From: Oscillospiraceae bacterium | Lineage (GTDB): Bacteria; Bacillota; Clostridia; Oscillospirales; CAG-272 | NCBI GenBank assembly: GCA_015064385.1 | Contig: SVSI01000005.1 | Span: 1-64,000, forward strand | DNA length: 64,000 nt | Direction: 5' to 3' | Shown: positions 27,914 through 37,928 of the stretch, one piece after another | Position numbering within the stretch: position 1 is the first letter of the stretch | Layout: each line of letters starts with the position of its first letter | The notes under the pieces: generated by a model | Told to the model about the DNA's origin: nothing | Seen by the model: only the letters and a program-made list of their open reading frames with translations | Databases searched by the model: none | Program-made: the position numbers and the translations under genes

Positions 27914-29704
27914 TTATTTATCCTTGCCGTCGTAGCTCTTGGGTCCGTAAATGGTCAGGCGAGCAAATCCCATAACTCGAGTTTCGGTCGGATTTCTCGC
28001 ATCGTTTATTGAGTTGAGATAGTAAACAGTCTTTCCGTCTGTGCTAAGCCAGAACGCGGGGCTGTATCCAACTCTGTCGTTGCCCGAGCCATTGGTGATT
28101 ATCGGCTGTCCAACGAGCGGGTTGTCTATTTTTTCCCACGTTTCACCGTAGTCGAAGCTTACGAGCATATATCCTTTGTTCGAGCCCTGCTTTGCGGTAA
28201 CTATGAGGGTTCCGCATTCGCCGCCGACGTCAAGCCAAACGCACGCAGGAGAGGAAGAAAGAACCTCGCCCGTCTTTGCCTTGATAAGCGTTCCGATATC
28301 GCTTACATCTCCCCAATCGGAGAGGTCTCTCGTCTTTTTATAGTATATGGGGCATCCCGTCCAATCGCCAAACTGCTCGTAAACGAGGAAATATTCGCCG
28401 TTACCCATCTTGGTGATTACGGGCATTCCGGGGCGGTATTTGAACTTATCTATCGCAACTACGTCAACCGGCTCAACGTCCTTGCCGGTTCCCGTGCCGA
28501 TCTTGCCGCCTTCGCCTTCCCAATTTACGCCATCCTTCGAGCGCTTATAGGAGATCTTCTGGTCATGGTCGGGGTCGGAGTCGTCAGAGTAGAAGCAGTA
28601 GAGATAACCGTCCTCCTCGGAGTAGATCATAAAGGGCTCCCATATACCCTGTTTTATACCTCTTGCTTCGTCTATAATTACGTATTCTTCCCAATTCAAG
28701 CCGCAATCATAACTGCGCCATACCGCAAGAATAGACTGACCGTTACCTCCGTCGGGGTGGTCGTAATTTACAGCGTTATAAGAATAAAGAAGAGTTCCTG
28801 CAGGCATATCTCCGATCTGTACGGGCAGCTCGTAAATATGCGCCATCGAGCCGACACTGCTGAGTTTGGGGAACTTAGTCTCCCAAGGGCGGCTGAGCAT
28901 TTCCCACGTCTTTCCTCTGTCCGAGCTCATCATGACCGTTCCGCCGCCCGGTTCGGTTGCCATATTAATATAGTCAACGTTCAGAGACATCGTCGCAATA
29001 AGCTTGCCGTTGTTTTTCGGATCGCTCTGATAACGAAGTTCGGTTACCGAGGGGTAGGATGCAGAATTAAGAATTACCTTATTGCCGTGTTTATCTTCCA
29101 TCACACTGAAGCCCTGGCTGTACATCTGCTTTGCGATGTCAACGTGTATTTCCACTCCGCTCGAGGTGGTTATAATATTTTTCCGGTCGTAAGGAGCCAC
29201 GATCTGCTGACCTGCCGCAATGTTCAGCGAGCTTCCGCTTGAGGATGCCTTAACGTAGGTATTTATAAACTCGTAGATTGCACGCTCGGTAGCGTTATCG
29301 TCGGTTCCGACGATAACTATCTTGTCGTTTCCTATACGGATAGCGTACGAGTTTTCTTCATAAGTCTTTTTGAGATATGCAAGAGTTGATTCGGACTCGG
29401 GACGGTTCGTCTCGCCCACGAGTATCTCTTTTGCGCCCGCTTCGGTATCAACGTCGAGAGAAACCGTAGCATCAAGACCAATTATATCCTTGATAGCGCG
29501 CTTGATATCTGCCGTAGCTTGTGCCACGTTCGAGTCGCTCGCGGCATCGCGAACGATCTTGAATCCGGTAAGATCGTACATGTTGGGATCGGGTTCCTGT
29601 ACCGGTTCTTCGGGGGTTTTGTCCTTGCAGGAAATTGCAAGGGTTGCCACGGTCGCCATAACGAGTATGAACGACAGCACTCTTGAAAATTTCTTGTTTT
29701 TCAT
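27914..29704 (-). CDS. BNR/Asp-box sialidase-like beta-propeller lipoprotein (paralog 2)
   Basis: Lipobox LAISC; same repeats. Confidence 0.8.
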   Translation of the reverse strand: MKNKKFSRVLSFILVMATVATLAISCKDKTPEEPVQEPDPNMYDLTGFKIVRDAASDSNVAQATADIKRAIKDIIGLDATVSLDVDTEAGAKEILVGETNRPESESTLAYLKKTYEENSYAIRIGNDKIVIVGTDDNATERAIYEFINTYVKASSSGSSLNIAAGQQIVAPYDRKNIITTSSGVEIHVDIAKQMYSQGFSVMEDKHGNKVILNSASYPSVTELRYQSDPKNNGKLIATMSLNVDYINMATEPGGGTVMMSSDRGKTWEMLSRPWETKFPKLSSVGSMAHIYELPVQIGDMPAGTLLYSYNAVNYDHPDGGNGQSILAVWRSYDCGLNWEEYVIIDEARGIKQGIWEPFMIYSEEDGYLYCFYSDDSDPDHDQKISYKRSKDGVNWEGEGGKIGTGTGKDVEPVDVVAIDKFKYRPGMPVITKMGNGEYFLVYEQFGDWTGCPIYYKKTRDLSDWGDVSDIGTLIKAKTGEVLSSSPACVWLDVGGECGTLIVTAKQGSNKGYMLVSFDYGETWEKIDNPLVGQPIITNGSGNDRVGYSPAFWLSTDGKTVYYLNSINDARNPTETRVMGFARLTIYGPKSYDGKDK

Positions 29705-29752
29705 GGTTTTCCTTTCTCCGAGGGGCCTTTGCCCTTCATCTCCCGTTATTTA

Positions 29753-31450
29753 TTATTCGTAAACGTACATTTTAGCGAATGCGATAAGCTGTCTTTCCTT
29801 AGGAGCCGACGGATCGTTTACAGAGTTTACGTAATAAAGAGTCTTTTTATCGTTTGCAACGAACATAAATCCACTGTATCCCACGCGGTCGCCCTCGTTT
29901 TTTATAGGTTTACTGGTATGCGGATCATCTATCTTTTCCCACGTTTTTCCGTAGTCAAAGCTTGCCATCATATATCCGTTGTTCGAGCCGCCCTTTGCTG
30001 CAACGAGCAGGAGTCCGTTCTCTCCGCCTGCATCAAGCCACGCGCACGAGGGAGCAGACCACATTCCGATAAGTGTTCCCATATTATCGGGATCTCCCCA
30101 GTCAGCGAGGTTTTTGGTGGTTCTGTATCTTATAACGCAATCGCCGTTTTCGTCTATATATTCATAAGACATAAAATATTCGCCGTTGCCCATTTTGGTA
30201 ATTACGGGCATTCCGGGGCGGTGTTCCTTGTTTGCGGTCGCAATTACGTCAACGGGTTCAACGTTTTTACCTGTAAGCGTACCTATCTCGCCGTTTTTTC
30301 CCTCCCAGTTCACGCCGTCCTTGGAGCGCTTATAAACTATTTTCTGATCGTGCTTGGGATCAGAGTCGTCAGAGTAGAAGCAGTAGAGATAACCGTCCTC
30401 CTCGCTGTAGATCATAAAGGGCTCCCAAACGCCCTCTCCAAGCGCGCCCGCCTCGTCTATCATAGCGCTTTCCTGCCAGGTCTCTCCGGCATCAACGCTG
30501 ATCCACGTAGCAATTACGGAATATTTTTTGATATCCCAATCAACTATATTATGCGAGTAGATAAGCGTGCCCGCAGGGAGATCTCCCAGCTTTGCAGGAA
30601 GCTCGTAAATATTTGCCATAGATCCGGAGGGAATTCCGGGAAAAGTTTTTTGATTAGGACGAGCAACTATCTTCCACGATGCACCGTCGTCATCACTAAC
30701 GATAACACACGCCATGGTAGAGGAATCGCCAAACATCGGAGATGCGGCGGAAATTGCAACGAGTCGCCCGTTCTTTGCGGGATCACTCTGATACTGAAGC
30801 TTTGTAATACCGGGGTAAGATCCGCCCGAGGGAACAAATTCTTCTCCGTTCACGTTATACCGCTTTTGACTGTAGAGTATCGACTCGGTCTCGACCTGTA
30901 TCTCGGTTCCGTTTTTGGTAGTAATGATACTGTCGGTATCGTAGATGCGATACATTTCTTTTCCTGCAGAAAGACCAAGCTTTCCTTCGGAAGAGGCATT
31001 GACGTAGTACTTTATAAACGCCTCCGCCGCCTTTACGCTCGACGCATCGTCGGTACCCGTAATAACTATCTTATCACTTGCAATTCGGATAGCCCACGAA
31101 TTTTTTTCGTTTTTCTTCTTTATCTGACTTACGGTAGCTTTCGACTCCGTTCTGTCGGTCTCGCCGATAAGGATCTCCTTGCTTCCCGCCTCTTTGTTCG
31201 AATCAACAACAATGGGAAGCTCGAGCCCCAACTTGCTCTTGATCGCATCTTTTACGTCTGAAACCGCACTTGAAAAGCCGATCGATCCGACCTCCGCGCG
31301 AACTATCGTAAAGTCGGTGAGATCGTACGCGGTCTCCTCGGGCTCTTGCCCGCCGTTCTGATCTGCAGTGTCATCCTTGCAGGCAACCATAAAGGACGCC
31401 GCCGTAACGAGCGCCAAAACAAGCGCTGTAAGTTTGGTAAAAATTCTCAT
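29753..31450 (-). CDS. BNR/Asp-box sialidase-like beta-propeller lipoprotein (paralog 3)
   Basis: Lipobox FMVAC; same repeats. Confidence 0.8.
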   Translation of the reverse strand: MRIFTKLTALVLALVTAASFMVACKDDTADQNGGQEPEETAYDLTDFTIVRAEVGSIGFSSAVSDVKDAIKSKLGLELPIVVDSNKEAGSKEILIGETDRTESKATVSQIKKKNEKNSWAIRIASDKIVITGTDDASSVKAAEAFIKYYVNASSEGKLGLSAGKEMYRIYDTDSIITTKNGTEIQVETESILYSQKRYNVNGEEFVPSGGSYPGITKLQYQSDPAKNGRLVAISAASPMFGDSSTMACVIVSDDDGASWKIVARPNQKTFPGIPSGSMANIYELPAKLGDLPAGTLIYSHNIVDWDIKKYSVIATWISVDAGETWQESAMIDEAGALGEGVWEPFMIYSEEDGYLYCFYSDDSDPKHDQKIVYKRSKDGVNWEGKNGEIGTLTGKNVEPVDVIATANKEHRPGMPVITKMGNGEYFMSYEYIDENGDCVIRYRTTKNLADWGDPDNMGTLIGMWSAPSCAWLDAGGENGLLLVAAKGGSNNGYMMASFDYGKTWEKIDDPHTSKPIKNEGDRVGYSGFMFVANDKKTLYYVNSVNDPSAPKERQLIAFAKMYVYE

Positions 31451-31466
31451 TTCTTTTCTCCGTTCG

Positions 31467-32732
31467 TTATTTTATTGAGAGCTTGGCAAACGCTATCATC
31501 TGCGCGCCCTCCGGATCGTTTTCCGAATTGGTCGAATTGACGTAATAAATATACTTTTTGTCCTCGCTCAGCCAGAGTCCTGCGCTGTATCCGAGACGGT
31601 TGCCGACCTTGTCGGTGACCTTCGAGCCGAGCGGGTCTTCCACGCTCTCCCACGTTTCGCCGTAGTCAAAGCTGAGCAGGATTCGGTTTTGATTCGACGC
31701 CGACTTTGCCGTAACTATTATAGTACCGCAGTCGCCGCCGTGAGGAGTCCATATACAGCAGGGCGCAGAATACATTTCTCTGCCCTCGGCGTCCTTTATT
31801 ATCGTTCCGCAGTCATTCGCCTCGCCCCAGTCTGCAAGGTCTCTCGACTTTCTGTAACGGATCGGGCAACCCGAGCCGGGCCCGGGCGCTCTTGCAAAAT
31901 GCTCGTAAACCATAAAGTACTCACCGCTACCAAGCTTGGTAACAACGGGCATTCCCGGGCGGCACTCAACAAAGTCCATAGCGATCATATCGACCGGCTC
32001 AACGTCCTTGCCGGTTCCCGTGCCGATCTTACCGTTCTCGCCCTCCCAGTTTATTCCGTCTTTCGTGCGCTTATAGGAGATCTTTTGGTCGTGGTCGGGA
32101 TCAGAGTCGTCCGAATATATGCAGTAAAGATAGCCGTCCTCCTCGCAGTAGGTCATAAAGGGCTCCCAAATGCCCTCGAGTATTCCTCCCGCCTCGTCAA
32201 TAACGACGTATTCTTCCCAAGTGTATCCGCAGTCAAAGCTGCGCCATACCGCAAGAATGGAGTGCCCGCTCTTCCTGTCCTCTCTGTTTCCGTAATTTAC
32301 GGAGTTGTACGAGTAAAGCAGAGTTCCCGCAGGCATATCGCCAATCTTGACGGGCAGCTCGTAAATATGCGCCATCGAGCCAACCGATCTAAGCTCGGGG
32401 AAAAGAACCTCCTTGGGACGTGCGATGCACTCCCACGTTCTTCCCTCGTCCTCGCTCATCATAACGCAGGCGACCGTGGAAGAGTCTCCTTCAACCGCGC
32501 TTGCCGACAGCGTCGTTATAAGCTTGCCGTTGTTTTTTGCATCGCTTTGATAACATAGCTCTGTAATGGCGGGATAGCTCGCATGGTTTGCCACAAAGGG
32601 CTCGCCCTTGTTTACGAAATATCTGTTTTTCGGATCAAGAACGACACTTCTGTATTCAACGGTGAGTTCTGCACCGTTTTTGGTCTTGATCTTCTTTCCT
32701 TCGTTTGCGCCGAAGCGATACTTTTCTTCCAT
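31467..32732 (-). CDS. BNR/Asp-box sialidase-like beta-propeller protein without signal peptide (paralog 4)
   Basis: Propeller region aligned by eye to paralogs 1-3; starts MEEKYRFGANEGKK, no leader or N-terminal domain. Confidence 0.8.
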   Translation of the reverse strand: MEEKYRFGANEGKKIKTKNGAELTVEYRSVVLDPKNRYFVNKGEPFVANHASYPAITELCYQSDAKNNGKLITTLSASAVEGDSSTVACVMMSEDEGRTWECIARPKEVLFPELRSVGSMAHIYELPVKIGDMPAGTLLYSYNSVNYGNREDRKSGHSILAVWRSFDCGYTWEEYVVIDEAGGILEGIWEPFMTYCEEDGYLYCIYSDDSDPDHDQKISYKRTKDGINWEGENGKIGTGTGKDVEPVDMIAMDFVECRPGMPVVTKLGSGEYFMVYEHFARAPGPGSGCPIRYRKSRDLADWGEANDCGTIIKDAEGREMYSAPCCIWTPHGGDCGTIIVTAKSASNQNRILLSFDYGETWESVEDPLGSKVTDKVGNRLGYSAGLWLSEDKKYIYYVNSTNSENDPEGAQMIAFAKLSIK

Positions 32733-32805
32733 TTTTCGTGTCTCCTTTGCTCTTCAAAAATCGACAGACGGTTCTACGGTATATACTAATATCCATACTT
32801 CTAAA

Positions 32806-32834
32806 ATTATATCATATAGAGGATAGGTTTTCAA
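32806..32834 (-). promoter_or_regulatory. SigA-like promoter for the sialidase-like cluster
   Basis: Reverse complement TTGAAA - 17 nt - TATAAT. Confidence 0.65.
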
Positions 32835-32908
32835 TTAAGCATTTTCACAAAAAAACATCTCTTTTTTTGTGACATTTAACCAAGTATCATTGGGCGCACA
32901 AATTTTGT

Positions 32909-32937
32909 TTGACATCCTGAAAAAGATGTGTTATAAT
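32909..32937 (+). promoter_or_regulatory. SigA-type promoter for the cytidylate kinase-like gene
   Basis: TTGACA - 17 nt - TATAAT. Confidence 0.8.
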
Positions 32938-32971
32938 CTTCTTGCAGTAATCGAAAGGATCGGTGACCTTT

Positions 32972-33613
32972 ATGAAATATAACGTAATAACCATCAGCCG
33001 CGAATTCGGAAGCGGCGGAAGAACGGTCGGACGTCTCGTTGCGGAAAAGCTCGGTATTCCCTTTTACGACAGAGAGCTTGTAAATAAAGTTGCACTCGAG
33101 ACCGGCTTTGCGACCGAATATATCGAGGACGCGGGTGAATACGCACCCGTAAAAAGCAAGCTTGCATTTCTTTTGTCCTTCGGACACACCTCACACGTTA
33201 ACGGTCACTCCGCAAGCGGACACATTCCTCCCGCGGAATATATATGGGCTACCCAGAGCAGAGTTATAAAAAATCTCGCCGAGCAAGGCCCCTGCGTTAT
33301 CGTCGGAAGATGCGCGGACTATATTCTCAAAGACCGAAAGGACGCTCTTCACGTCTTTATCCACGCACCGAAAGAAGCACGCGCGGAGAGAATAGTACGA
33401 CTTTACGGCGAGACCGACTGCGATCCCATGAAGCGCCTTGACGAAAAGGACAAAAAGCGCCGTATCCATTACGACTATTTCACCTCAAGACCTTGGGGGC
33501 TTTCCCAGAACTACACTCTGTCCCTTGACAGCGAGATAGTCGGAGTTGAAAAATGTGCCGATATTATCGTGGATCTTGTGAAGAACAACGCCGCAGACGG
33601 AATAGTTGATTAA
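32972..33613 (+). CDS. Cytidylate kinase-like family protein
   Basis: NVITISREFGSGGRTVGRLVAEKLGIPFYDRELV. Confidence 0.85.
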   Translation: MKYNVITISREFGSGGRTVGRLVAEKLGIPFYDRELVNKVALETGFATEYIEDAGEYAPVKSKLAFLLSFGHTSHVNGHSASGHIPPAEYIWATQSRVIKNLAEQGPCVIVGRCADYILKDRKDALHVFIHAPKEARAERIVRLYGETDCDPMKRLDEKDKKRRIHYDYFTSRPWGLSQNYTLSLDSEIVGVEKCADIIVDLVKNNAADGIVD

Positions 33614-33623
33614 ATAAAAACAC

Positions 33624-33652
33624 GACCGCAGACGATGTCTGCGGTCTTTTTG
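33624..33652. terminator. Bidirectional terminator
   Basis: gaccgcagacgatgtctgcggtcttttt. Confidence 0.8.
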
Positions 33653-33658
33653 TTTCGT

Positions 33659-34201
33659 TTAGTTTTCGGGGGCGATACAGCCGTATCCGCCGTCCTTTCT
33701 TATATAAACTACGTTTACCTCCTCGGTAACGTCGTTTTTGAAAACGAAGAACTGATGGTCGAGAAGAAGCATCTGAAGTATCGCTTCTTCTATTGACATC
33801 GGCTTAAGGTTGAAATACTTCATTCTGACCTCAAAGTCGCCGATCGTTTCGTCAACGTCCTCGTTTTCACTCGGAACGTACGCATCGGAGCCCTTGACGA
33901 AAACACCCTCGCGAAGCTTCTTTTCAAGACGCGTTTTATTCTTTCTTATCTGTCTCTCGATAGAATAAATAACGTCGTCGAGCGCGTTCTGGTAGGTCTT
34001 GTCGGACTTTTCGCTGCGGTAGATAACGCCGCCGCTTACTATCGTAAGCTCAAGCGTTTCAAGGTTGTGCGCGCTCTTTATCGAGACGTTTGCCTCCGCA
34101 CCATCCTTAAAAAACTTGTCGAACTTTGCGAGCTTCTTTTCGATTATCTCGTAAAGCCCTCTCGGCACCTCGGTCTTTTTTCCGACGATAGTAAATTTCA
34201 T
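33659..34201 (-). CDS. hpf: Ribosome hibernation-promoting factor, long form
   Basis: MKFTIVGKKTEVPRGLYEIIEKKLAKFDKFF...; C-terminal MSIEEAILQMLLLDHQFFVFKN. Confidence 0.9.
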   Translation of the reverse strand: MKFTIVGKKTEVPRGLYEIIEKKLAKFDKFFKDGAEANVSIKSAHNLETLELTIVSGGVIYRSEKSDKTYQNALDDVIYSIERQIRKNKTRLEKKLREGVFVKGSDAYVPSENEDVDETIGDFEVRMKYFNLKPMSIEEAILQMLLLDHQFFVFKNDVTEEVNVVYIRKDGGYGCIAPEN

Positions 34202-34342
34202 ATTGTGACCACCTTTGCTATATATTACAAGAGATGTGCATATACGTCCTCTTGCACCTTCAGTATAGCACATATTTTGTTACTTGTCAACAGCTTTTAT
34301 TCGTTTTTGACGATATTTTTGGGCATTTTGACAAAAACCGAC

Positions 34343-34687
34343 TTAATTCTCCGTTACCATGATCACCGTACATTTCTTGCCCTTTTTCTCGCAGAGCCGT
34401 ATGACCGAAAGCGTGCCCTTCGATGCTCCGTCCCAAAAAGCTATGACCTCGTCGGAATAATCGACTATCCTCTCGTTTCTTACGACCGGCGCCGCTCTTG
34501 AATATTTCTCATATTCGGGCAAAAATTCGGTAAGCGTTATTTTATGTGCCGCTGCATACCGTGCCGCACAAGAATCCACGCCCTTTGCACCGCCCGAAAC
34601 TATTTCGCACACGCCATCGGGCAAATATTTTCCTATATCTTTTACCGTAATATTTCTCGATCCAACGATTGCAATTCGCATAAACAT
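34343..34687 (-). CDS. SLOG/DUF2493-like nucleotide-binding protein
   Basis: MRIAIVGSRNI...IVSGGAKGVDSCAARYAAAH...DEVIAFWDGASKGT. Confidence 0.75.
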   Translation of the reverse strand: MFMRIAIVGSRNITVKDIGKYLPDGVCEIVSGGAKGVDSCAARYAAAHKITLTEFLPEYEKYSRAAPVVRNERIVDYSDEVIAFWDGASKGTLSVIRLCEKKGKKCTVIMVTEN

Positions 34688-34819
34688 ATCTCCTTATATA
34701 CAATAATAGTACTTGTGATTATATCATTAAAGATTATCACAACAATTATACTATTAATTGTTAGAATTGTCAAGAACGTATATATCTATTAAAATATATG
34801 CAAAGGAGAGGTGATACTT

Positions 34820-35026
34820 GTGGTAAAATTAACACTCGACAGTTATTTGCAGAAGATTGGCATTACACGGTATGAGGTCTCAAAAAGGAGCGGCATCATA
34901 TACCCGACAATAGACGCTTATTACAAAAACAAGGTCGTAAGATACGACAGCTATATTCTTGACAAAATTTGCACCGCTCTCGACTGCGACATTTCAGACA
35001 TCGTCTCCTTTGAGAAAGATAAATAA
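34820..35026 (+). CDS. XRE-type HTH transcriptional regulator (short)
   Basis: LDSYLQKIGITRYEVSKRSGIIYPTIDAYYKNK...ICTALDCDISDIV; GTG start after ggagaggtgat. Confidence 0.75.
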   Translation: MVKLTLDSYLQKIGITRYEVSKRSGIIYPTIDAYYKNKVVRYDSYILDKICTALDCDISDIVSFEKDK

Positions 35027-35146
35027 GATCTTATATGAAAAATCCACCCGCAAGGGTGGTTTTTTATTTGGATTTTCGATAATTTTTGATAATCGCAAAC
35101 ATTATCCGCAATAGCATATTAAGGCGCCCTTTTTGCGCCGCGCGTT

Positions 35147-35431
35147 CACACACAGATCCTTCGATCAACGTGCACAGCATTGAAGCATTTCTTTGCCGAA
35201 AGAAACGCTTCGCAAAGAACGCCGAAAGGGAGAGAAGGATCTCTCCCTTTGGAAACCCACTCTCTAAATTAAACGTTGAAAGCGCGCGTGGGCGCTTGCG
35301 CGCTTTCAAAGCGCCTCAAAAAGATTCGGCGCAGGTGTACATCGCGGCGCAAGAGGAAAATGCGCCGCGGTCTGTTCCTACGAATTAAACACAAATTCGC
35401 CTGAATGTAGTTTTAATAGTCCGCGAATTCC
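35147..35431. repeat. Long structured intergenic repeat, copy E2 (285 bp, inverted relative to E4b)
   Basis: Nearly identical to the reverse complement of 56353..56636. Confidence 0.92.
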
Positions 35432-35444
35432 ACTCATAGTAGCT

Positions 35445-35690
35445 ATCAAAGGCGCCTATCCGCGCCGCGCCTATCCATAACGATAAGGCACAGATAATTA
35501 TATCTCTGTTGTTTCGCGTTGTGGCGCGGGGGAGGGTTGGATTTTAAGGAAGGGAGGGGCGATTTCGCCGCTTCCACTCCCTTCCTTAATTGCTCTTTGC
35601 GAGACTTTCTGTCAACACAGAAAGTCGGAAAATAATTAACAAGCGTGTTTTTGTGTATTCGCACACACGGATCCTTCGTGCCGACAATAA
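35445..35690. repeat. Adjacent mosaic repeat segment E3
   Basis: aaaggcgcctatccgcgccgcgcc; ttaaggaagggag...ctcccttccttaa stem; gactttctgtcaacacagaaagtc; gtattcgcacacac module. Confidence 0.65.
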
Positions 35691-35691
35691 A

Positions 35692-35723
35692 ATCCCACAG
35701 CCCAAAAAATCAAGCTGTGGGAT
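35692..35723. terminator. Terminator downstream of GH3
   Basis: atcccacagcccaaaaaatcaagctgtgggat. Confidence 0.7.
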
Positions 35724-35739
35724 CTCGTTTTTATCCGTT

Positions 35740-37911
35740 TTATTCAAGCGTAAATTTCTTAGTGAGGATAAGGTTATCCGCGTATCCCGCAGAGACCTCA
35801 AAGTCGCCCGGCTCGGAAATAAACTCGCACCTAAAATTGTAGAAGCGAAGCATCTCTTCGGTGATCGTGAAATCAACCGTCACCGTCTCTCCTGCGCCGA
35901 TATCAACCTTCTTAAAAGCGATAAGCGACTGAACGGGGCGCACCGCAGAGGCACAAAGATCGCGCATATAGAGCTGAACGACCTCTTTGCCCGCTCGATC
36001 ACCGTTATTTTTAACGGTTACGCGTACGTTTATTTCGGAATCCGCAGACATTCTGTCGGTATCAAGCTCAAGTGATTCGTATGAAAAATCCGAATAGGAA
36101 AGTCCGTGACCGAAGGGATAAAGCGCCTTGTTTCCGCATCCGATATAGCTGGAGGCGTAGGGCTGATGGACGTTCTCGGGTCTTGCCTTCGGGCGTCCGG
36201 TTGACGGGTGGTTATAATATATCGGACACTGTCCGACCGATTTCGGGAAGCTCATAGTTACCTTGCCCGACGGGTTTGCCTCGCCGAAGAGCAGTCTCGC
36301 CGCCGCGTTTCCGCCCTCGCTGCCCGGGAAGAACATATCGAGTATCGCAGGCGCGATCTCGTCAAGCTCGGTGAGTACGAGAGGACGGCCGTTAAAGAGG
36401 ACCGCTGCCGCGTTTTTGTTTACCGCAAGCACCTCTCTTGCAAGTGCCATCTGCTCGCCCGGCAGACCAAGATCTGCGCGGCTGTTGCCTTCTCCGCTGT
36501 AATTCTGCGGCTCGCCAAGGCAGAGGATAACCGCGTCAGCATTCCTTGCCGCCTCTACCGCCTCTGCAAATCCGTCTTTGTCACATACGTTCCATTCCGC
36601 AGAACATCCCGCAGCTACCGTTATTTTTGCATCGGGCAGGAGATTTTTCACGCCCTCGGCAACGCTTACGCACTCCTTGTCAAGTCCGTTGCAAGCCCAG
36701 AATCCCTTTATTGCATTTGAGTCGGCAAACGGTCCGATAATTGCTATATTCTTTATATCCTTTGAAAAAGGAAGCGTTCCGTTGTTTTTGAGCAGAACGG
36801 CGCACTCCTCTGCCGCACGCAGAGCAATAGCTCTGTGCTCGGGGCAAAGACAAAGCGCTTCTTCTTTTTCGGTAGAGCCGCCGTGGTAAGGATCCTCGAA
36901 AAGACCGAGCTCGCGCTTAAGCTCAAGCACCTTGAGCACCGCCTCGTCTATCTTCTTTTCGCTGACCTTTCCCTCCTCTACGAGTTGACAAAGGGAGGAG
37001 CAGTATCCCGCAGACATCATATCTATATCACAGCCGTTTTCAAACGCCATAAGAGCGGCGTCCTTTGCGTTTTGGGCAATTCCGTGCTTCAGCAGCTCGC
37101 CGATGGCGTTATAGTCGCTGATTATTATGCCGTCAAAGCCCCACTCGCCCTTGAGAACGTCCTGAATAAGCCACTTGTTTGCTATCGAAGGCACTCCGTT
37201 GAGCGAGTTGAACGAGGGCATTACCATATTTGCTCCCGCGTCCAGACACGCTTTGTAAGCGGGAAAATAACATTCTCTGAGCAAACGCTCGGACAACTCG
37301 ACCGTGTTGTAGTCACGTCCCGCCTCCGCGCCGCCGTACGCCGCGAAATGCTTTACACAGGTTGCGATGTTTTCGGGATCGGAAATATCGTCACCCTGGA
37401 ACGCCTCTACCTGCGCCGCGCCCATTACCGAGTTGACGAGCGGATCCTCACCGCAGGTCTCCATAACTCTTCCCCAGCGTGCATCGCGTACGTAATCGAC
37501 CATAGGAGTAAAGGTGACGTGTATGCCGCCTGCGCTTGCTTCCTTTGCCGCCATTCTGGTGCAGTCCTTGACCAGCTCGGGATCAAAGGATGCGCCGAGC
37601 GCGAGCGGGATCGGGAAGATAGTTCTGTATCCGTGGATAACGTCCATCATAAAAAGAAGCGGTATTCCGAGACGGTCTTTTTCCATGTGTCCGTCCTGCA
37701 GCGCCTTGACCTCGGCAAAGCTATGAAAATTAAGCGTACTTCCTATTTTGGCGAGCATAGAGTCGCTGACTCCGAGCTGCTCCTTGGGTCCGGTTATATC
37801 CGCAGTAGTCTCGCCTATAAACATTGAGTTTAGCTGTATGAGCTGTCCAACCTTTTCTTCAAGCGTCATCTGTGAAAGAAGCTTGTTGATATCAAAATTC
37901 GATTTAGCCAT
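35740..37911 (-). CDS. Beta-glucosidase, glycoside hydrolase family 3
   Basis: LSQMTLEEKVGQL, LLFMMDVIHGYRTIFPIPLALGASFDP, GIIISDYNAIGEL, PFGHGLSYSDFSY. Confidence 0.95.
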   Translation of the reverse strand: MAKSNFDINKLLSQMTLEEKVGQLIQLNSMFIGETTADITGPKEQLGVSDSMLAKIGSTLNFHSFAEVKALQDGHMEKDRLGIPLLFMMDVIHGYRTIFPIPLALGASFDPELVKDCTRMAAKEASAGGIHVTFTPMVDYVRDARWGRVMETCGEDPLVNSVMGAAQVEAFQGDDISDPENIATCVKHFAAYGGAEAGRDYNTVELSERLLRECYFPAYKACLDAGANMVMPSFNSLNGVPSIANKWLIQDVLKGEWGFDGIIISDYNAIGELLKHGIAQNAKDAALMAFENGCDIDMMSAGYCSSLCQLVEEGKVSEKKIDEAVLKVLELKRELGLFEDPYHGGSTEKEEALCLCPEHRAIALRAAEECAVLLKNNGTLPFSKDIKNIAIIGPFADSNAIKGFWACNGLDKECVSVAEGVKNLLPDAKITVAAGCSAEWNVCDKDGFAEAVEAARNADAVILCLGEPQNYSGEGNSRADLGLPGEQMALAREVLAVNKNAAAVLFNGRPLVLTELDEIAPAILDMFFPGSEGGNAAARLLFGEANPSGKVTMSFPKSVGQCPIYYNHPSTGRPKARPENVHQPYASSYIGCGNKALYPFGHGLSYSDFSYESLELDTDRMSADSEINVRVTVKNNGDRAGKEVVQLYMRDLCASAVRPVQSLIAFKKVDIGAGETVTVDFTITEEMLRFYNFRCEFISEPGDFEVSAGYADNLILTKKFTLE

Positions 37912-37928
37912 TTTTTCCTCCGTACGTC

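Noticed and set aside
29729-31261. 510-aa + strand ORF
   Set aside because: Antisense to sialidase-like paralog 3; similar shadow ORFs lie opposite the other paralogs, as expected from conserved codons.
34811-34819. Upstream GTG as start of the HTH gene
   Set aside because: Only ~3 nt from the Shine-Dalgarno; GTG at 34820 has better spacing.
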